Program-made: the position numbers and the translations under genes
Assembly (NCBI GenBank): GCA_032122355.1
Contig: JAUMCS010000033.1
Span: 10,511 to 74,510 of the forward strand
From: RFTU01 sp032122355
GTDB lineage: Bacteria > Pseudomonadota > Gammaproteobacteria > Burkholderiales > Burkholderiaceae_C
Direction: 5' to 3'
Length of the DNA: 64,000 bases
Shown here: positions 45,284 to 55,203 of the stretch, in pieces
Layout: each line of letters opens with the position of its first letter
Numbering within the stretch: position 1 is the first letter of the stretch
The notes under the pieces: generated by a model
The model's input: the letters and a program-made list of their open reading frames with translations, nothing else
The model's database searches: none
Told to the model about the DNA's origin: nothing

Positions 45284-46968
45284 GCCTGCCCCTCCTGCAA
45301 GCTGCGCAGCAGGCTTTGCACCAAGGCATCAAGCGCCTTTTGCTTGTTTTCCGGGGTGACGATGGCACCGTCGATATCGCCGTCTGCAGCCAGATCAAAT
45401 CGGGCACGCAGATACTCTTGCTCCAGCCTATCTCGCGAAGAAAAGTTGAAATCTAAGCCTTCAAGTCGAGTACGGATTTCCACCAGCTTGGTCCGATCAG
45501 CATCGCTGAGCGGGGTCTGCTGGGTGGATAGCTCGTGCAGTGCCAGCAGATCAGCATTGGTGGCCTTGTCTAGGCTGGTGCCCAAGCCGAACATGTCGCT
45601 GGTCACGATCCCGGCAAAGCCCATACCCTTTGGGTCGACTGCCGGGTTTTCGGCACGCACAGAGCGGCTGCCTGCTTCGCGGTACAGGATCTGCACCTGC
45701 TCCTTGACCAACTCTGCAATAGCCAAGGGGTTGTGGGTCGTCAGCACTATGTGACTGTTGTCCTGCCCCTCACTGTTCTGCCCGACAAAGGACTTCAGGT
45801 AGTTCAGGTAATCTACGCACCAGCGCGGATTCAAATGCGTATCAGGTTCATCCAGCAGGAACAGGCTTTCATCCTCGGCGGTAAAGCGCAGCAGCCCCAA
45901 TACGGTAAGCAACTGCTGTTCCCCCTCACTGAGCTCCCGGAATGTGACGCTGCCATCGTTTTTCTTGAGGCGCACGCGGATGCGCACCTCTTCTATCAAC
46001 TCCGAAACGTAGGTGCTCTCCAGATCACGGAAGAACTGCGCCGGTGACTGATTGCCGACCAGGCTTCGCAGCGCAGCAATATCCTTCACGTAGAGATATT
46101 TGAACTGCAGCGTTTCCTTGTTCCAGATCGATGTGGACACGCGGCGGCTGATCTCCACCGGTGCCAGCGCAATGTCATACAGGCGAGACAGAAAATCGCG
46201 CACCACGCCGCGCGCATTCCAGAAGCGCGGGTCGCCATCGACTGCCTTGGATTTCCACGGCGGTTGCCGCAGCACAAACAACACCGACTCAATGCCTTCG
46301 TCTGGGTCAAGGCCGAGGTGGTCATCAAGGAAAGCCCGTACCACGTCGGATTGCTGAATCAAAAAGGCCAGCAACACAAACTGGCTGTGCACCGGCATTG
46401 CATAAAACAGTCGCTTCAGGCCGGGGTCTTCGCCGTTACGCAGCTTACTGTCGTAGTTTTCGAGGTACGGGCGAAACACCTCGTGCATACGCGGGCTCTC
46501 GCCCGAGTAATAGCTGAACACATAGCGCGGCAGATACTCGTTATCCGCATTCAGGAACGCCGTGAGCCTGATGGTCTTGCCGCGAAGGGCTGACACCGGC
46601 GCTTCGCCCTCGATGAATGGGGTCAAGGTGCCTTCGCCGCGGGCCTGTGCATCCGTCGCAACGTGAATTGTGAAAGGCTCCTTCTCGCGATCTGGGTCGG
46701 CATCTATATGAATGTGCCGCAGGTTCTCGCCCGCCCCCATACGGTAGGCCAGCTGAAAGGCAAACGCGGGCGTGCGCTTTTTGCCGATCAGGTCGCGGAA
46801 AATGATGGCCAGTGCCTCCAGCACATTGGACTTGCCAGTGCCATTCCAGCCAATCACCACCGTCACCCAGTGATCCTGATCGAAGTCGATGGTGACGTTC
46901 TTCAGGTTCTTAAATTGGTGCGCCGGGCTGTCCTTAGCGCTGCCAATGGTGAGTTTGTCCAGGCGCAT
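45280..46968 (-). CDS. ABC/SMC-like AAA ATPase, Septu PtuA-like
   Basis: A 562-residue ATPase. Walker A is VVIGWNGTGKSNVLEALAII (near residue 40), the signature-like block is FRELSEGEQQLLTVLGLLRF, Walker B is SLFLLDEPDTHLNPRW and the switch histidine is VLTTHNPLAIAEL. No transmembrane segment, Toprim nuclease domain or long coiled-coil arms (as in OLD or SbcC) are present. Adjacency to an HNH protein fits PtuA of Septu. It starts 2 bp after the hsdS stop and overlaps the HNH start by 4 bp, so it is translated with both. Confidence 0.85.
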   Translation of the reverse strand: MRLDKLTIGSAKDSPAHQFKNLKNVTIDFDQDHWVTVVIGWNGTGKSNVLEALAIIFRDLIGKKRTPAFAFQLAYRMGAGENLRHIHIDADPDREKEPFTIHVATDAQARGEGTLTPFIEGEAPVSALRGKTIRLTAFLNADNEYLPRYVFSYYSGESPRMHEVFRPYLENYDSKLRNGEDPGLKRLFYAMPVHSQFVLLAFLIQQSDVVRAFLDDHLGLDPDEGIESVLFVLRQPPWKSKAVDGDPRFWNARGVVRDFLSRLYDIALAPVEISRRVSTSIWNKETLQFKYLYVKDIAALRSLVGNQSPAQFFRDLESTYVSELIEEVRIRVRLKKNDGSVTFRELSEGEQQLLTVLGLLRFTAEDESLFLLDEPDTHLNPRWCVDYLNYLKSFVGQNSEGQDNSHIVLTTHNPLAIAELVKEQVQILYREAGSRSVRAENPAVDPKGMGFAGIVTSDMFGLGTSLDKATNADLLALHELSTQQTPLSDADRTKLVEIRTRLEGLDFNFSSRDRLEQEYLRARFDLAADGDIDGAIVTPENKQKALDALVQSLLRSLQEGQA

Positions 46969-46970
46969 GC

Positions 46971-48632
46971 TTAGGCCGCCAACAGTTTAAGCTTGTCATA
47001 CAGCTTACGACCCTGCGCATCGGTCACGGCCTCCACTGCCAGGCGGCCTGCCTTGTCCAACTTGCGCAGCTCGGCATATAGCTCTTCGATACGGTCCGTC
47101 AGCGCGCCATCGGCTACACCACAGCGGCGGAAGGCCTCTTGCGCTGGCACCCAGTCACCCGCCTCGGCGAGCACGTCGATCAGTTTGCTCACCACAGCGG
47201 CAATCTCCTTCAGTTGTTTGGTCTTGCGTGCCTTTGGCTGCTTCTCGCGTTCCGCCCGCTCGGTACGGATGCGCTCAAGCAGCACGCTGGCAGGCTCGTC
47301 ATTCGGGTCTTGCGGTACCAGTTGGCCAGAGAAGGCAGCGCGCAGAATGTTTTGGCGTTGGGCGGTGGATTGTTTCAGGGAGAGTTCAATGTTCTGCTCC
47401 ATCACCATACTTGCTTTCAATGCAATGGTGTATTCGTCGCAGATTGGATCTTGCTCTTCAACAGAGGGTAGAGCGACAACAGTATCGTTCAGTATTTTTT
47501 GGCTGATAAAAGGTTGAGCTCCACCCTTAGAACTAGAGCCAAGCCTCGCTGCCTGCATTACCAATTCAGCATATGGCCACATTATGCGCTCATGCTTTGA
47601 TGTTGCATAGATTGCGTTATCAGTTACCCAAGCCGAAGATTCCGTGAGATACACATTTCCGCAGTGAACACCAACTCGGCCAATGACTATTGTTGAATGA
47701 GCTACGTTAGCAGCGTTATGTCTGCCGTTTATTCCATTCCCGCCGTAAACCGGATAGCGTCCATCGATTTGTGCCGATGCTGGTAAAAAATCTCCGCTAC
47801 CCCACGAAAAAAGCATTTCAGCACTCGCCCACACCCACCCCTCTGGCAATTCCGGCAAATCGGTGGTGTCCGGCTGCACGGGTTCGGGATATTTCTTCTG
47901 CCAATCCTTGGGCGGGGTTTTGCCTTGCTCGGCGAATTTGGCGAGTTGCTTGGCTTCCCAGCGGGCGCGGCGTTCAGTGAGGATGTGTTCGAGCAATTGT
48001 GCACCGGTTTCGGTGGGCTTGTGCTTGGCTCGCCACTCAGCGGTAAGTGCGCCCTCCACCGCAGCTTTGAGCAGCGATTGGCGATATTGCGCCAGTTTTT
48101 TCTGCGCGGCCTTGAGTTCGGCCACCCCGGCATCGAGGTCGGTGAGTAGTTCTTCGAGTTTGGCGATGATGCGGGATTGTTGTGCTGGTGTTTCGAAGGT
48201 AAAGGTGAACGCAGCAATGTCTTTCGGTCGCACTGCGGGATACAGCGCACCCTGCACGAGGGCAGACATTTCGTCGACAAAACGTTGCGATTGGACCAGA
48301 CGAAGCAAAAACTCAGGTCGCAGCCAACGAGACCTGAGTACATGAAAACCTGTGGAGCCGATTGCGCCATCAAGCCGCCCGGGGACGAGTGCGACTGCAT
48401 TCAGATTGGGACGTGTCATAGAAACCAGCACGTCACCAGCGCGAAGCAGCTGCTTGGCGCGGCTCGGAGCTTGCGACAGCGTCAAGCCCTTGGCTTCGGT
48501 GATCTTTTTGGTTTCACGGTCGATACTGCCGATGTCGACATAAATGAAATCGCTCGTTGGCCCAGCCTGTTCTACAAGCTCATCTGCTAATTCCCCAAGG
48601 GCAGCAACGGTGCGTTGATTCAACTCACTCAC
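46971..48632 (-). CDS. hsdS: Type I restriction specificity subunit HsdS
   Basis: A 553-residue specificity subunit that determines the bipartite target. Two target-recognition domains are visible, the first (about 20-170) ending near AQQSRIIAKLEELLTDLDAG and the second (about 270-420, beginning LPEGWVWASAEMLF) ending near QRQNILRAAFSGQLVPQDP; both ends are the helical spacer repeats of HsdS. A C-terminal extension of about 100 residues, rich in Lys/Glu/Ala with a winged-helix-like end, exceeds the common length. Its start overlaps hsdR by 4 bp. Confidence 0.93.
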   Translation of the reverse strand: MSELNQRTVAALGELADELVEQAGPTSDFIYVDIGSIDRETKKITEAKGLTLSQAPSRAKQLLRAGDVLVSMTRPNLNAVALVPGRLDGAIGSTGFHVLRSRWLRPEFLLRLVQSQRFVDEMSALVQGALYPAVRPKDIAAFTFTFETPAQQSRIIAKLEELLTDLDAGVAELKAAQKKLAQYRQSLLKAAVEGALTAEWRAKHKPTETGAQLLEHILTERRARWEAKQLAKFAEQGKTPPKDWQKKYPEPVQPDTTDLPELPEGWVWASAEMLFSWGSGDFLPASAQIDGRYPVYGGNGINGRHNAANVAHSTIVIGRVGVHCGNVYLTESSAWVTDNAIYATSKHERIMWPYAELVMQAARLGSSSKGGAQPFISQKILNDTVVALPSVEEQDPICDEYTIALKASMVMEQNIELSLKQSTAQRQNILRAAFSGQLVPQDPNDEPASVLLERIRTERAEREKQPKARKTKQLKEIAAVVSKLIDVLAEAGDWVPAQEAFRRCGVADGALTDRIEELYAELRKLDKAGRLAVEAVTDAQGRKLYDKLKLLAA

Positions 48633-51412
48633 GCCACCAACTCCATATTCATTTCATTCATCAAGGTATCCAGTTCCTTGCCAAACAAGCCCCAAGCTTT
48701 TTGCAACCCGCCCTTGTCGGCCAGTTCGGCGTAATCAAAATCGTCGCGGCTGATGCTGCAACTGCTGGCGATGTGGTCTTTCATCAGTCGCAGCCATTCG
48801 GTCTGCTCCGGCGTAAAGGCCGTGCCGCGCTGGGCGTTGTGGCGGAATATCCAGGTCTGGAAGCGTTTGTCCACCTCGTCAGCAAAGGGCTTGAGTTCGC
48901 CATCCAGCCCCAGTGCAAAGCGCAGCAGCGAGACCAGATCGGTGAGCTGACGTTTGCGGTCCACGCCCTTCACAGCCGAGGTCTGCACACGGTCATAGGC
49001 GTTCCACAGCCGCTCCGTGGTGAGCATCAATGGCGGTTTGCTTAAGTGTGCGTGCAGGTCTTCCAGCATGTCGAAGGTGAGTGCGCGGCGCTGGTAGGGC
49101 TGCTGATAGAAAAAACCGAGGGCGGCGATTTCATCCTTGTGCTGCGCGATGTACTCAGCAAAGGTTTGAATCACCGCCTTGGCCTGCGCTTCGGCTTGCT
49201 CTGAAAAACCGCTGAAGGTGACTTGATCAAGGTTGATGTGGTCGATGAGCTGCTCGCGTTCGCGGCGGGCGTTGTCGATTTCATCGCGCAGTTCAGGCTT
49301 GTCAAAAGGTTCACAGGCTGCGGCCACACGTTCGGCACGGGCAGCTTCGATTTCTTCGGGCAGCAAGGTGTCCTCTGTGCGGGTGATACCCTTGGCTTTA
49401 GCAGTGGCCAAAGCGGCTTGTACGATGGCATCGGGGTCCAGCGCGGTAATCAGTCCTTTGCCGAGTTCTCCCACCGGAATACCGCCGCTGATTTTTTCGA
49501 TGCGCGCTTGGGCTTTGTCATCCAGTTGTTTGGCGAGCCGCACGAGGCGATTGGCCAGCGAGAGCACGGTGTCGTCGTCGCGGCTGCCCATTGCCACGCC
49601 TTGCAGCAGGTCTTTCAGTGCCACGCCGGGCTTTTTTTCCAGCGGGCGGCTCTCGGTCTTGATGCTTTTCTCCACGCCCACGGCATCAATCAGCACGAAG
49701 CGGGTTTTGGCTCCATCGGCACTGTTGCTGACGCGCTTCAGGCTGTTGTCACCATCCAGGCTGCGCACGCCACGGCCTTTCATCTGCTCGTAGTAGCCCT
49801 TGCTGCGCACATCGCGCATGAACAGCAGCACCTCCAATGGCTTCACGTCGGTGCCCGTGGCGATCATGTCTACGGTGACGGCAATGCGCGGGTTGTAGTC
49901 GTTGCGGAAGCTGCTGAGGATGCTGTCTGCGTCTTCCTCTGCGCGGTAGGTGACCTTCTTGCAGAAGGCATTGCCTTGCCCGTAGACCTCGCGAACGATG
50001 TTGATGATGTCGTCAGCGTGGCTATCGGTTTTGGCGAAGATCAGGGTCTTGGGTGTTTCTTTGCGTGCCGGGAAAATTTGCGTTTCCACGGCCGTTTTCA
50101 TGGTCTGAATCACCTGTCGGATCTGGCTCACGTTGACTACCGATTTATCTAGCTCCTTGCCGGTGTAGGCGGTGTCTTCCTCCGTTTCGCCCCAGCGTTT
50201 TTTGCGCGTAGCGCGGTCGCGGTGGTCTACCCATTCTTTGGCTCTGAGCGCCGCGCCCTTTTGGGTGATTTCGGTTTCAATCTCATACACGTCGTAGCCG
50301 ACGTTGACACCATCAGCCACGGACTGCTCGTAGGTGTATTCGGCGACGATGTTCTCAAAGAAGAAGCCAAAGGTGCGTTTGTCTGGTGTGGCGGTCAGGC
50401 CAATGAGGCTGGCATCGAAGTAATCGAGCACCTGCTTCCAAAGGTTGTAAATGCTGCGGTGGCATTCGTCAATGATGATGAAATCGAAGGTTTCCACCGG
50501 CACGGCCGAGTTGTAACGTACGAACTTTTCCTGCTTGGCGGTTTGCTGCACTTCGTTGAGTGAAACATCCTCAGCCGATTCATCAATCGGTTCGCCACTC
50601 AGAATCGAATACATGCGCTGAATGGTGCTGATGCACACCTGCGAATGCGGATCGATGCTGGGTGAGGCCAGCCGCTGCACGTTGTACAGTTCAGTGAATT
50701 TTCGGCCATCGTCCGGTGGTGTGTAGGCCATGAACTCCTGATGCGCCTGTTTGCCAAGGTTGCGGGTGTCAACCAGGAACAGGATGCGCTTGGCACCACC
50801 GAACTTGAGCAGGCGGTAGACCGAGGTAATAGCGGTGAAGGTTTTGCCCGCGCCGGTGGCCATATGCACCAAGGCGCGAGGTTTGTTCAGCGCCAGCGAT
50901 TTTTCGAGGCCGGTGACGGCGCTGATCTGGCAATCGCGCAGATTGCGCTCGGGGAGCGCAGGCATTTGCTCCGCCAAACGGCGACGCAGCGTTTCGGTCT
51001 GCGCCAACCATGCCGCCAGCGTTTCCGGCTTGAAAAAATGGAAAACTTCCCGCGAACGGGGCATCGGGTCGGCGCCATCAGTGAAGCGAATGATCTGGCC
51101 GGTAGCTTCGAACAAAAAACGTAGGGGTGTGTTGTCCTTGCGCCATTTGAGATTGGCGGTGGCGTAACGCTGGGTTTGGTCTTCAACAACGGTGAGGTTT
51201 TCACCCGCGCTGTCTTTCTTGGCCTCGATGACCCCCACAGCATTGCGATTGACGAACAGCACGTAATCTGCAGGGCCGGTATCGGTGGGGTACTCGCGCA
51301 CGGCAATTCCCACGCATTTCCCCAAGTTCAGTTGCTTCAGATCTTGCAGTACCCAGCCTGCTTGTTCGAGCTTCAGGTCAATCTGTTGGCGAGCTTGAGC
51401 TTCGGGGGGCAT
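48629..51412 (-). CDS. hsdR: Type I restriction endonuclease subunit HsdR
   Basis: A 927-residue motor/nuclease subunit. The N-terminal nuclease core shows PADYVLFVNRNAVGVIEAKK (D...E-x-K, about residues 47-66). Helicase motifs follow: MATGAGKTFTAI near 185, DECHRSIYNLW near 315, TATPDKRTFGF and the later GTDVKPLEVLLFMRDVRSKGYYEQMKGRGVR. A C-terminal helical domain would bind the methyltransferase. It heads the operon, 28 bp from the secA stop; its promoter is probably in or near the 3' end of secA. Confidence 0.95.
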   Translation of the reverse strand: MPPEAQARQQIDLKLEQAGWVLQDLKQLNLGKCVGIAVREYPTDTGPADYVLFVNRNAVGVIEAKKDSAGENLTVVEDQTQRYATANLKWRKDNTPLRFLFEATGQIIRFTDGADPMPRSREVFHFFKPETLAAWLAQTETLRRRLAEQMPALPERNLRDCQISAVTGLEKSLALNKPRALVHMATGAGKTFTAITSVYRLLKFGGAKRILFLVDTRNLGKQAHQEFMAYTPPDDGRKFTELYNVQRLASPSIDPHSQVCISTIQRMYSILSGEPIDESAEDVSLNEVQQTAKQEKFVRYNSAVPVETFDFIIIDECHRSIYNLWKQVLDYFDASLIGLTATPDKRTFGFFFENIVAEYTYEQSVADGVNVGYDVYEIETEITQKGAALRAKEWVDHRDRATRKKRWGETEEDTAYTGKELDKSVVNVSQIRQVIQTMKTAVETQIFPARKETPKTLIFAKTDSHADDIINIVREVYGQGNAFCKKVTYRAEEDADSILSSFRNDYNPRIAVTVDMIATGTDVKPLEVLLFMRDVRSKGYYEQMKGRGVRSLDGDNSLKRVSNSADGAKTRFVLIDAVGVEKSIKTESRPLEKKPGVALKDLLQGVAMGSRDDDTVLSLANRLVRLAKQLDDKAQARIEKISGGIPVGELGKGLITALDPDAIVQAALATAKAKGITRTEDTLLPEEIEAARAERVAAACEPFDKPELRDEIDNARREREQLIDHINLDQVTFSGFSEQAEAQAKAVIQTFAEYIAQHKDEIAALGFFYQQPYQRRALTFDMLEDLHAHLSKPPLMLTTERLWNAYDRVQTSAVKGVDRKRQLTDLVSLLRFALGLDGELKPFADEVDKRFQTWIFRHNAQRGTAFTPEQTEWLRLMKDHIASSCSISRDDFDYAELADKGGLQKAWGLFGKELDTLMNEMNMELVA

Positions 51413-51440
51413 GTGTGGGTTTATCTGCGGTTGCTTAGCC

Positions 51441-54188
51441 CTACTTCAACAACCCATGACACTGCTTAAATTTCCTACCACTGCCGCAGGGGCAAGGGTC
51501 ATTACGGCCTACTTTGGGCCCTGCATCGGTCACGGTATCGGGGTCAACATGGCTTGAGACCGAGCCATCTTCGTTCGGTTGGCTATAATTAACATTCGAA
51601 AACTGAGTGCCCTCTTGCTCTAGGGTAGAAGCGGCAGATTGCACCTCTTCTGCGGTACGAACACGTAAGGTGGAGAAAATGCGCGACACTTCATGCTTCA
51701 CCACCGTGAGTAACTGAGCAAATAATTCAAACGATTCGCGCTTGTACTCTTGTTTCGGATTTTTTTGTGCGTAGCCTCGTAAATGAATGCCTTGGCGCAA
51801 ATAGTCCAATGCCGCAAGATGGTCGCGCCAGTGGCTATCTAGGCTTTGCAGTATCACTCCCCGCGCAAAAGCGCGGAAATTATCCAAGTCCGCCAATTCT
51901 ATTTTATCGGCAATATGCGCATGGCCTTTTTGAATCACATGAGCCAGGATTTCTTCATCCGTGATGGATTCACTTTTTTCTACTAAGCCCTGTAGATCCA
52001 GCGGTAGAGCCCAGTCATCGGCGAGGATTTTTTCCAGGCCAGCTAAGTTCCACTGTTCTTCTAAGCTGTTAGTTGGCACAAATACTTTGACCACCTCGGT
52101 CAGGGCGCCGGTGCGCAATTGTTCTAAAAAGGTTTCCAGCGATGCCGAATTTAAAATTTGATTGCGCGTGTGGTAGATGACCTTGCGCTGCTCGTTGGAA
52201 ACGTCATCATACTCCAGCAGTTGTTTACGCATATCATAGTTGCGCCCCTCTACTTTGCGCTGAGCCCCTTCAATGCTGCGGCTCACCATGCGCGCTTCTA
52301 TGGCCTCGCCTTCGGGCATTTTCAGGCGCTCCATGATGGCTTTAACCCGTTCGCCTGCAAATATACGCATCAGCGGGTCATCTAGTGATAGGTAAAAGCG
52401 CGATGAGCCTGGGTCACCCTGGCGCCCCGCACGGCCTCGTAACTGATTATCAATACGGCGACTCTCGTGCCGTTCTGTGGCAATGATACGCAACCCACCC
52501 AGCGCTTTAACGCGGCTATTGAGTTCGGCCCATTCATCTTGCAAATGTTTGATGCGGTGCTGCTTGTCTTGCTCCGAAAGCTCGGGGTTGGCTGAAATGA
52601 TTTGGGCTTGCTTTTCAACATTTCCGCCGAGGACAATGTCCGTACCCCGGCCGGCCATGTTGGTCGCAATGGTAATCATGCCCGGACGGCCTGCTTGGGC
52701 AATGATTTCCGCTTCTTTGGCGTGTTGCTTCGCGTTGAGTACTTGGTGATTCAGTTGCGCTGCTTTGAGCAACGACGAAACTTGTTCTGAATTTTCGATG
52801 GAAGTAGTACCCACCAACACCGGCTGGCCGCGTTCATGACATTCCCGGATATCTTTGATAATGGCCTTGTATTTTTCTTCCGTTGATTTGTACACCAAAT
52901 CCAATTCATCTTTCCGGATCGTGGGTCGATTGGGCGGAATAATTACGGTTTCAAGCCCGTAGATGTCTTGAAACTCAAAAGCCTCGGTATCCGCCGTTCC
53001 GGTCATGCCAGATAATTTACCGTACATACGGAAATAATTTTGGAAGGTGATCGAGGCCAAGGTTTGGTTTTCGGGCTGAATGGACACCTGTTCCTTAGCT
53101 TCAACCGATTGATGCAGGCCATCACTCCACCTGCGCCCTGTCATTAAACGACCTGTGAACTCATCGACAATCACCACTTCGCCATTTTGCACCACGTAAT
53201 GTTGATCACGGTGGTAGAGGTGATGCGCCTTTAATGCCGCATAAAAATGGTGCATCAGCGTGATGTTGCTGGGGTCGTATAAGCTTGCACCTTCGGGGAG
53301 TAGGCCGGCCTTGTTGAGCAATTCTTCTGCGCGTTCATGCCCTGCTTCGGTGAAGGTGACTTGATGAGATTTTTCATCAACGGTGAAGTCACCCGGCTCA
53401 ATCACTCCTTCGCCTGTATTGGGGTCAGCTTCACCGATTTGTTTTTTGAATGACGGTACAATCCGATTGATCTGCACATACAGCTCGGTGTGGTCCTCTG
53501 CTTGGCCGGAAATGATTAAAGGCGTGCGCGCTTCATCAATCAAAATCGAGTCGACCTCGTCAATAATCGCATAGTTCAGTGTGCGCTGTACTCGATCGGC
53601 GGGGTCATGCACCATGTTGTCGCGCAAATAATCGAAGCCATATTCATTATTCGTGCCATAGGTGATGTCTGCTGCATAAGCCGCTTGTTTTTCAGCGCGG
53701 TTAAGGCCCGGCACATTGATGCCAACCGTTAACCCCAGGTAGTTGTAGAGTTGCCCCATCCATTCCGCATCGCGTTTGGCTAGGTAATCATTCACGGTGA
53801 CCACATGCACGCCCAAACCTGTGAGGGCATTGAGGTAAACGGGCAAAGTGGCCATCAAGGTTTTACCCTCACCCGTGCGCATTTCAGCAATTTTATTTTG
53901 GTGCAAAATCATGCCGCCAATGAGCTGAACATCAAAGTGGCGCATATGCAATACTCGTTTGCTAGCCTCGCGACAAACCGCAAAAGCCTCGGGTAAAAGC
54001 GCGTCTAGTGTGGTGGTGCCAGAGGCCAGGCGTGATTTGAACTCAGCCGTACAGGCTTTCAGCGCGGCTTCATTCATGGCGGCATAATGCGCTTCTAGCG
54101 AGTTGATCTGGGCGACTACACTACGAGATTTTTTAACGATGCGGTCATTGCGCGAACCAAAGATGGATGTGAGGTACGAGATAATCAT
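51441..54188 (-). CDS. secA: Protein translocase subunit SecA
   Basis: A 915-residue preprotein translocase ATPase. Walker A MRTGEGKTLMATLPVYLN, DEVDSILIDEARTPLIISG, NMAGRGTDIVLGGN and the RGRAGRQGDPGSSRFYLSLDDPLMRIF block are present. The C-terminal zinc tail CPCGSGRKFKQCHG, which binds SecB and phospholipid, is intact. It diverges from dciA by 81 bp. The hsd operon is placed directly downstream, suggesting insertion between ssb and secA. Confidence 0.98.
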   Translation of the reverse strand: MIISYLTSIFGSRNDRIVKKSRSVVAQINSLEAHYAAMNEAALKACTAEFKSRLASGTTTLDALLPEAFAVCREASKRVLHMRHFDVQLIGGMILHQNKIAEMRTGEGKTLMATLPVYLNALTGLGVHVVTVNDYLAKRDAEWMGQLYNYLGLTVGINVPGLNRAEKQAAYAADITYGTNNEYGFDYLRDNMVHDPADRVQRTLNYAIIDEVDSILIDEARTPLIISGQAEDHTELYVQINRIVPSFKKQIGEADPNTGEGVIEPGDFTVDEKSHQVTFTEAGHERAEELLNKAGLLPEGASLYDPSNITLMHHFYAALKAHHLYHRDQHYVVQNGEVVIVDEFTGRLMTGRRWSDGLHQSVEAKEQVSIQPENQTLASITFQNYFRMYGKLSGMTGTADTEAFEFQDIYGLETVIIPPNRPTIRKDELDLVYKSTEEKYKAIIKDIRECHERGQPVLVGTTSIENSEQVSSLLKAAQLNHQVLNAKQHAKEAEIIAQAGRPGMITIATNMAGRGTDIVLGGNVEKQAQIISANPELSEQDKQHRIKHLQDEWAELNSRVKALGGLRIIATERHESRRIDNQLRGRAGRQGDPGSSRFYLSLDDPLMRIFAGERVKAIMERLKMPEGEAIEARMVSRSIEGAQRKVEGRNYDMRKQLLEYDDVSNEQRKVIYHTRNQILNSASLETFLEQLRTGALTEVVKVFVPTNSLEEQWNLAGLEKILADDWALPLDLQGLVEKSESITDEEILAHVIQKGHAHIADKIELADLDNFRAFARGVILQSLDSHWRDHLAALDYLRQGIHLRGYAQKNPKQEYKRESFELFAQLLTVVKHEVSRIFSTLRVRTAEEVQSAASTLEQEGTQFSNVNYSQPNEDGSVSSHVDPDTVTDAGPKVGRNDPCPCGSGRKFKQCHGLLK

Positions 54189-54269
54189 GGTGTTGGTTGG
54201 CCTAAATGAAATAAGGATTATTAAACCCGAATCTTAGCCCGAGTAGAGGCTGAATTAAAGTGCAAAGTT

Positions 54270-54590
54270 ATGAGTTTACACCCACCGAGAACGGTTGCTG
54301 TTCCTTTAGGTAAGTCGGTTGAGCAGGCGTTGAGCGAAAACAGCGCCATGCAAAGCTTGAGCCGGCGTTTAGCGCAATCCAAAGCTTGTATGGCAGCGGT
54401 TGCTGCTGATATCCCGCCGGCCTTGCGCGCTCATGTGCAAGCAGGGCCCGTCGATGACAAGGGCTGGACGCTGATTGCCGCCAATGCCGCTGTAGCCGCG
54501 AAATTGCGTCAATGTCAGTTGCAAATCGAAAGTACCTTGCAACGCAGTTGCTTGGGTGTTTCTGAGTTGCGTATCCATATCCGAAAATAA
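54270..54590 (+). CDS. DciA-like protein (DUF721)
   Basis: A 106-residue protein with the DUF721 fold, the family of the replicative-helicase operator DciA. It has a helical N-terminus and the beta-rich core DKGWTLIAANAAVAAKLRQCQLQIESTL then GVSELRIHIRK. In betaproteobacteria a DUF721 gene commonly sits beside secA, supporting the call. If correct, it helps load DnaB onto DNA. Confidence 0.8.
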   Translation: MSLHPPRTVAVPLGKSVEQALSENSAMQSLSRRLAQSKACMAAVAADIPPALRAHVQAGPVDDKGWTLIAANAAVAAKLRQCQLQIESTLQRSCLGVSELRIHIRK

Positions 54591-54612
54591 AAATTTTACT
54601 TTGCGCATATCT

Positions 54613-55203
54613 CTACTGTAAATGTCCCCGTTCGGCATCAAAATCAAGCTTCTGCCATAGATCCTCTGGTTGAATTGGACGTGTAAACAACCGATGCAAT
54701 AGATCACTAGAAGAGCCGAAGTAAAAGCGGATCAATTCCAAGCAAGGAATAATGATGCGTCGTACTTCATCGATCTGTAGCATGACGCAATAAGATTGTG
54801 TCGCCTGTCGATGCCATGGGTGAACAGCTAAAGGCAAGAGAAAGCGCTCATCAATTGAAAGGCCGGAATTAATAAATGTACAGGTTCCTGGCCCGATATT
54901 AAGTCTTTCAAACAGCTTGCGGTGATATGGAGGACGAGAAATGAGCTTTTCGTTTTGCCAAAGGTCACCGATCCCTAGCAGGCCAAGCATTCCAATTGGT
55001 AGCCATACATAGAGTTGTTCGCGTAGTTCCGTTGCGTCCGGAGCGAGCAACGACTCATTATTCTCTGGGTTGACTCGCAATGGGGGGAAATAGACCTTAA
55101 CGCTAGGTTGGCTGCGTAGCATGACCGTACCCGGGTAACTGACTTCCCCCAGCCAGTCTAGGCGCCAATACCGATCGTCTTTCGGTAGTTTTTCGATCTC
55201 CAT
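54613..55203 (-). CDS. Hypothetical protein, unknown family
   Basis: A 196-residue protein that I do not recognise. It has an acidic/aromatic N-terminus (MEIEKLPKDDRYWRLDWLGEV), a moderately hydrophobic segment (YVWLPIGMLGLLGIGDLW) and a C-terminal half with many Ile/Leu. No catalytic motif, signal peptide or zinc site is evident. It is convergent with dciA (22 bp apart) and is the first gene of the accessory-looking zone. It may be a truncated member of a larger family, as the next stretch holds only gene remnants. Confidence 0.6.
   Translation of the reverse strand: MEIEKLPKDDRYWRLDWLGEVSYPGTVMLRSQPSVKVYFPPLRVNPENNESLLAPDATELREQLYVWLPIGMLGLLGIGDLWQNEKLISRPPYHRKLFERLNIGPGTCTFINSGLSIDERFLLPLAVHPWHRQATQSYCVMLQIDEVRRIIIPCLELIRFYFGSSSDLLHRLFTRPIQPEDLWQKLDFDAERGHLQ

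Noticed and set aside
49223..50152. A 309-codon open frame antisense to hsdR
   Set aside because: Lies entirely inside the helicase part of hsdR on the opposite strand; the high GC of that gene explains the open frame and its sequence has no family motif.
43032..51412. Retron with PtuAB effectors
   Set aside because: The HNH and ATPase resemble retron effectors, but no reverse transcriptase is present in this operon.
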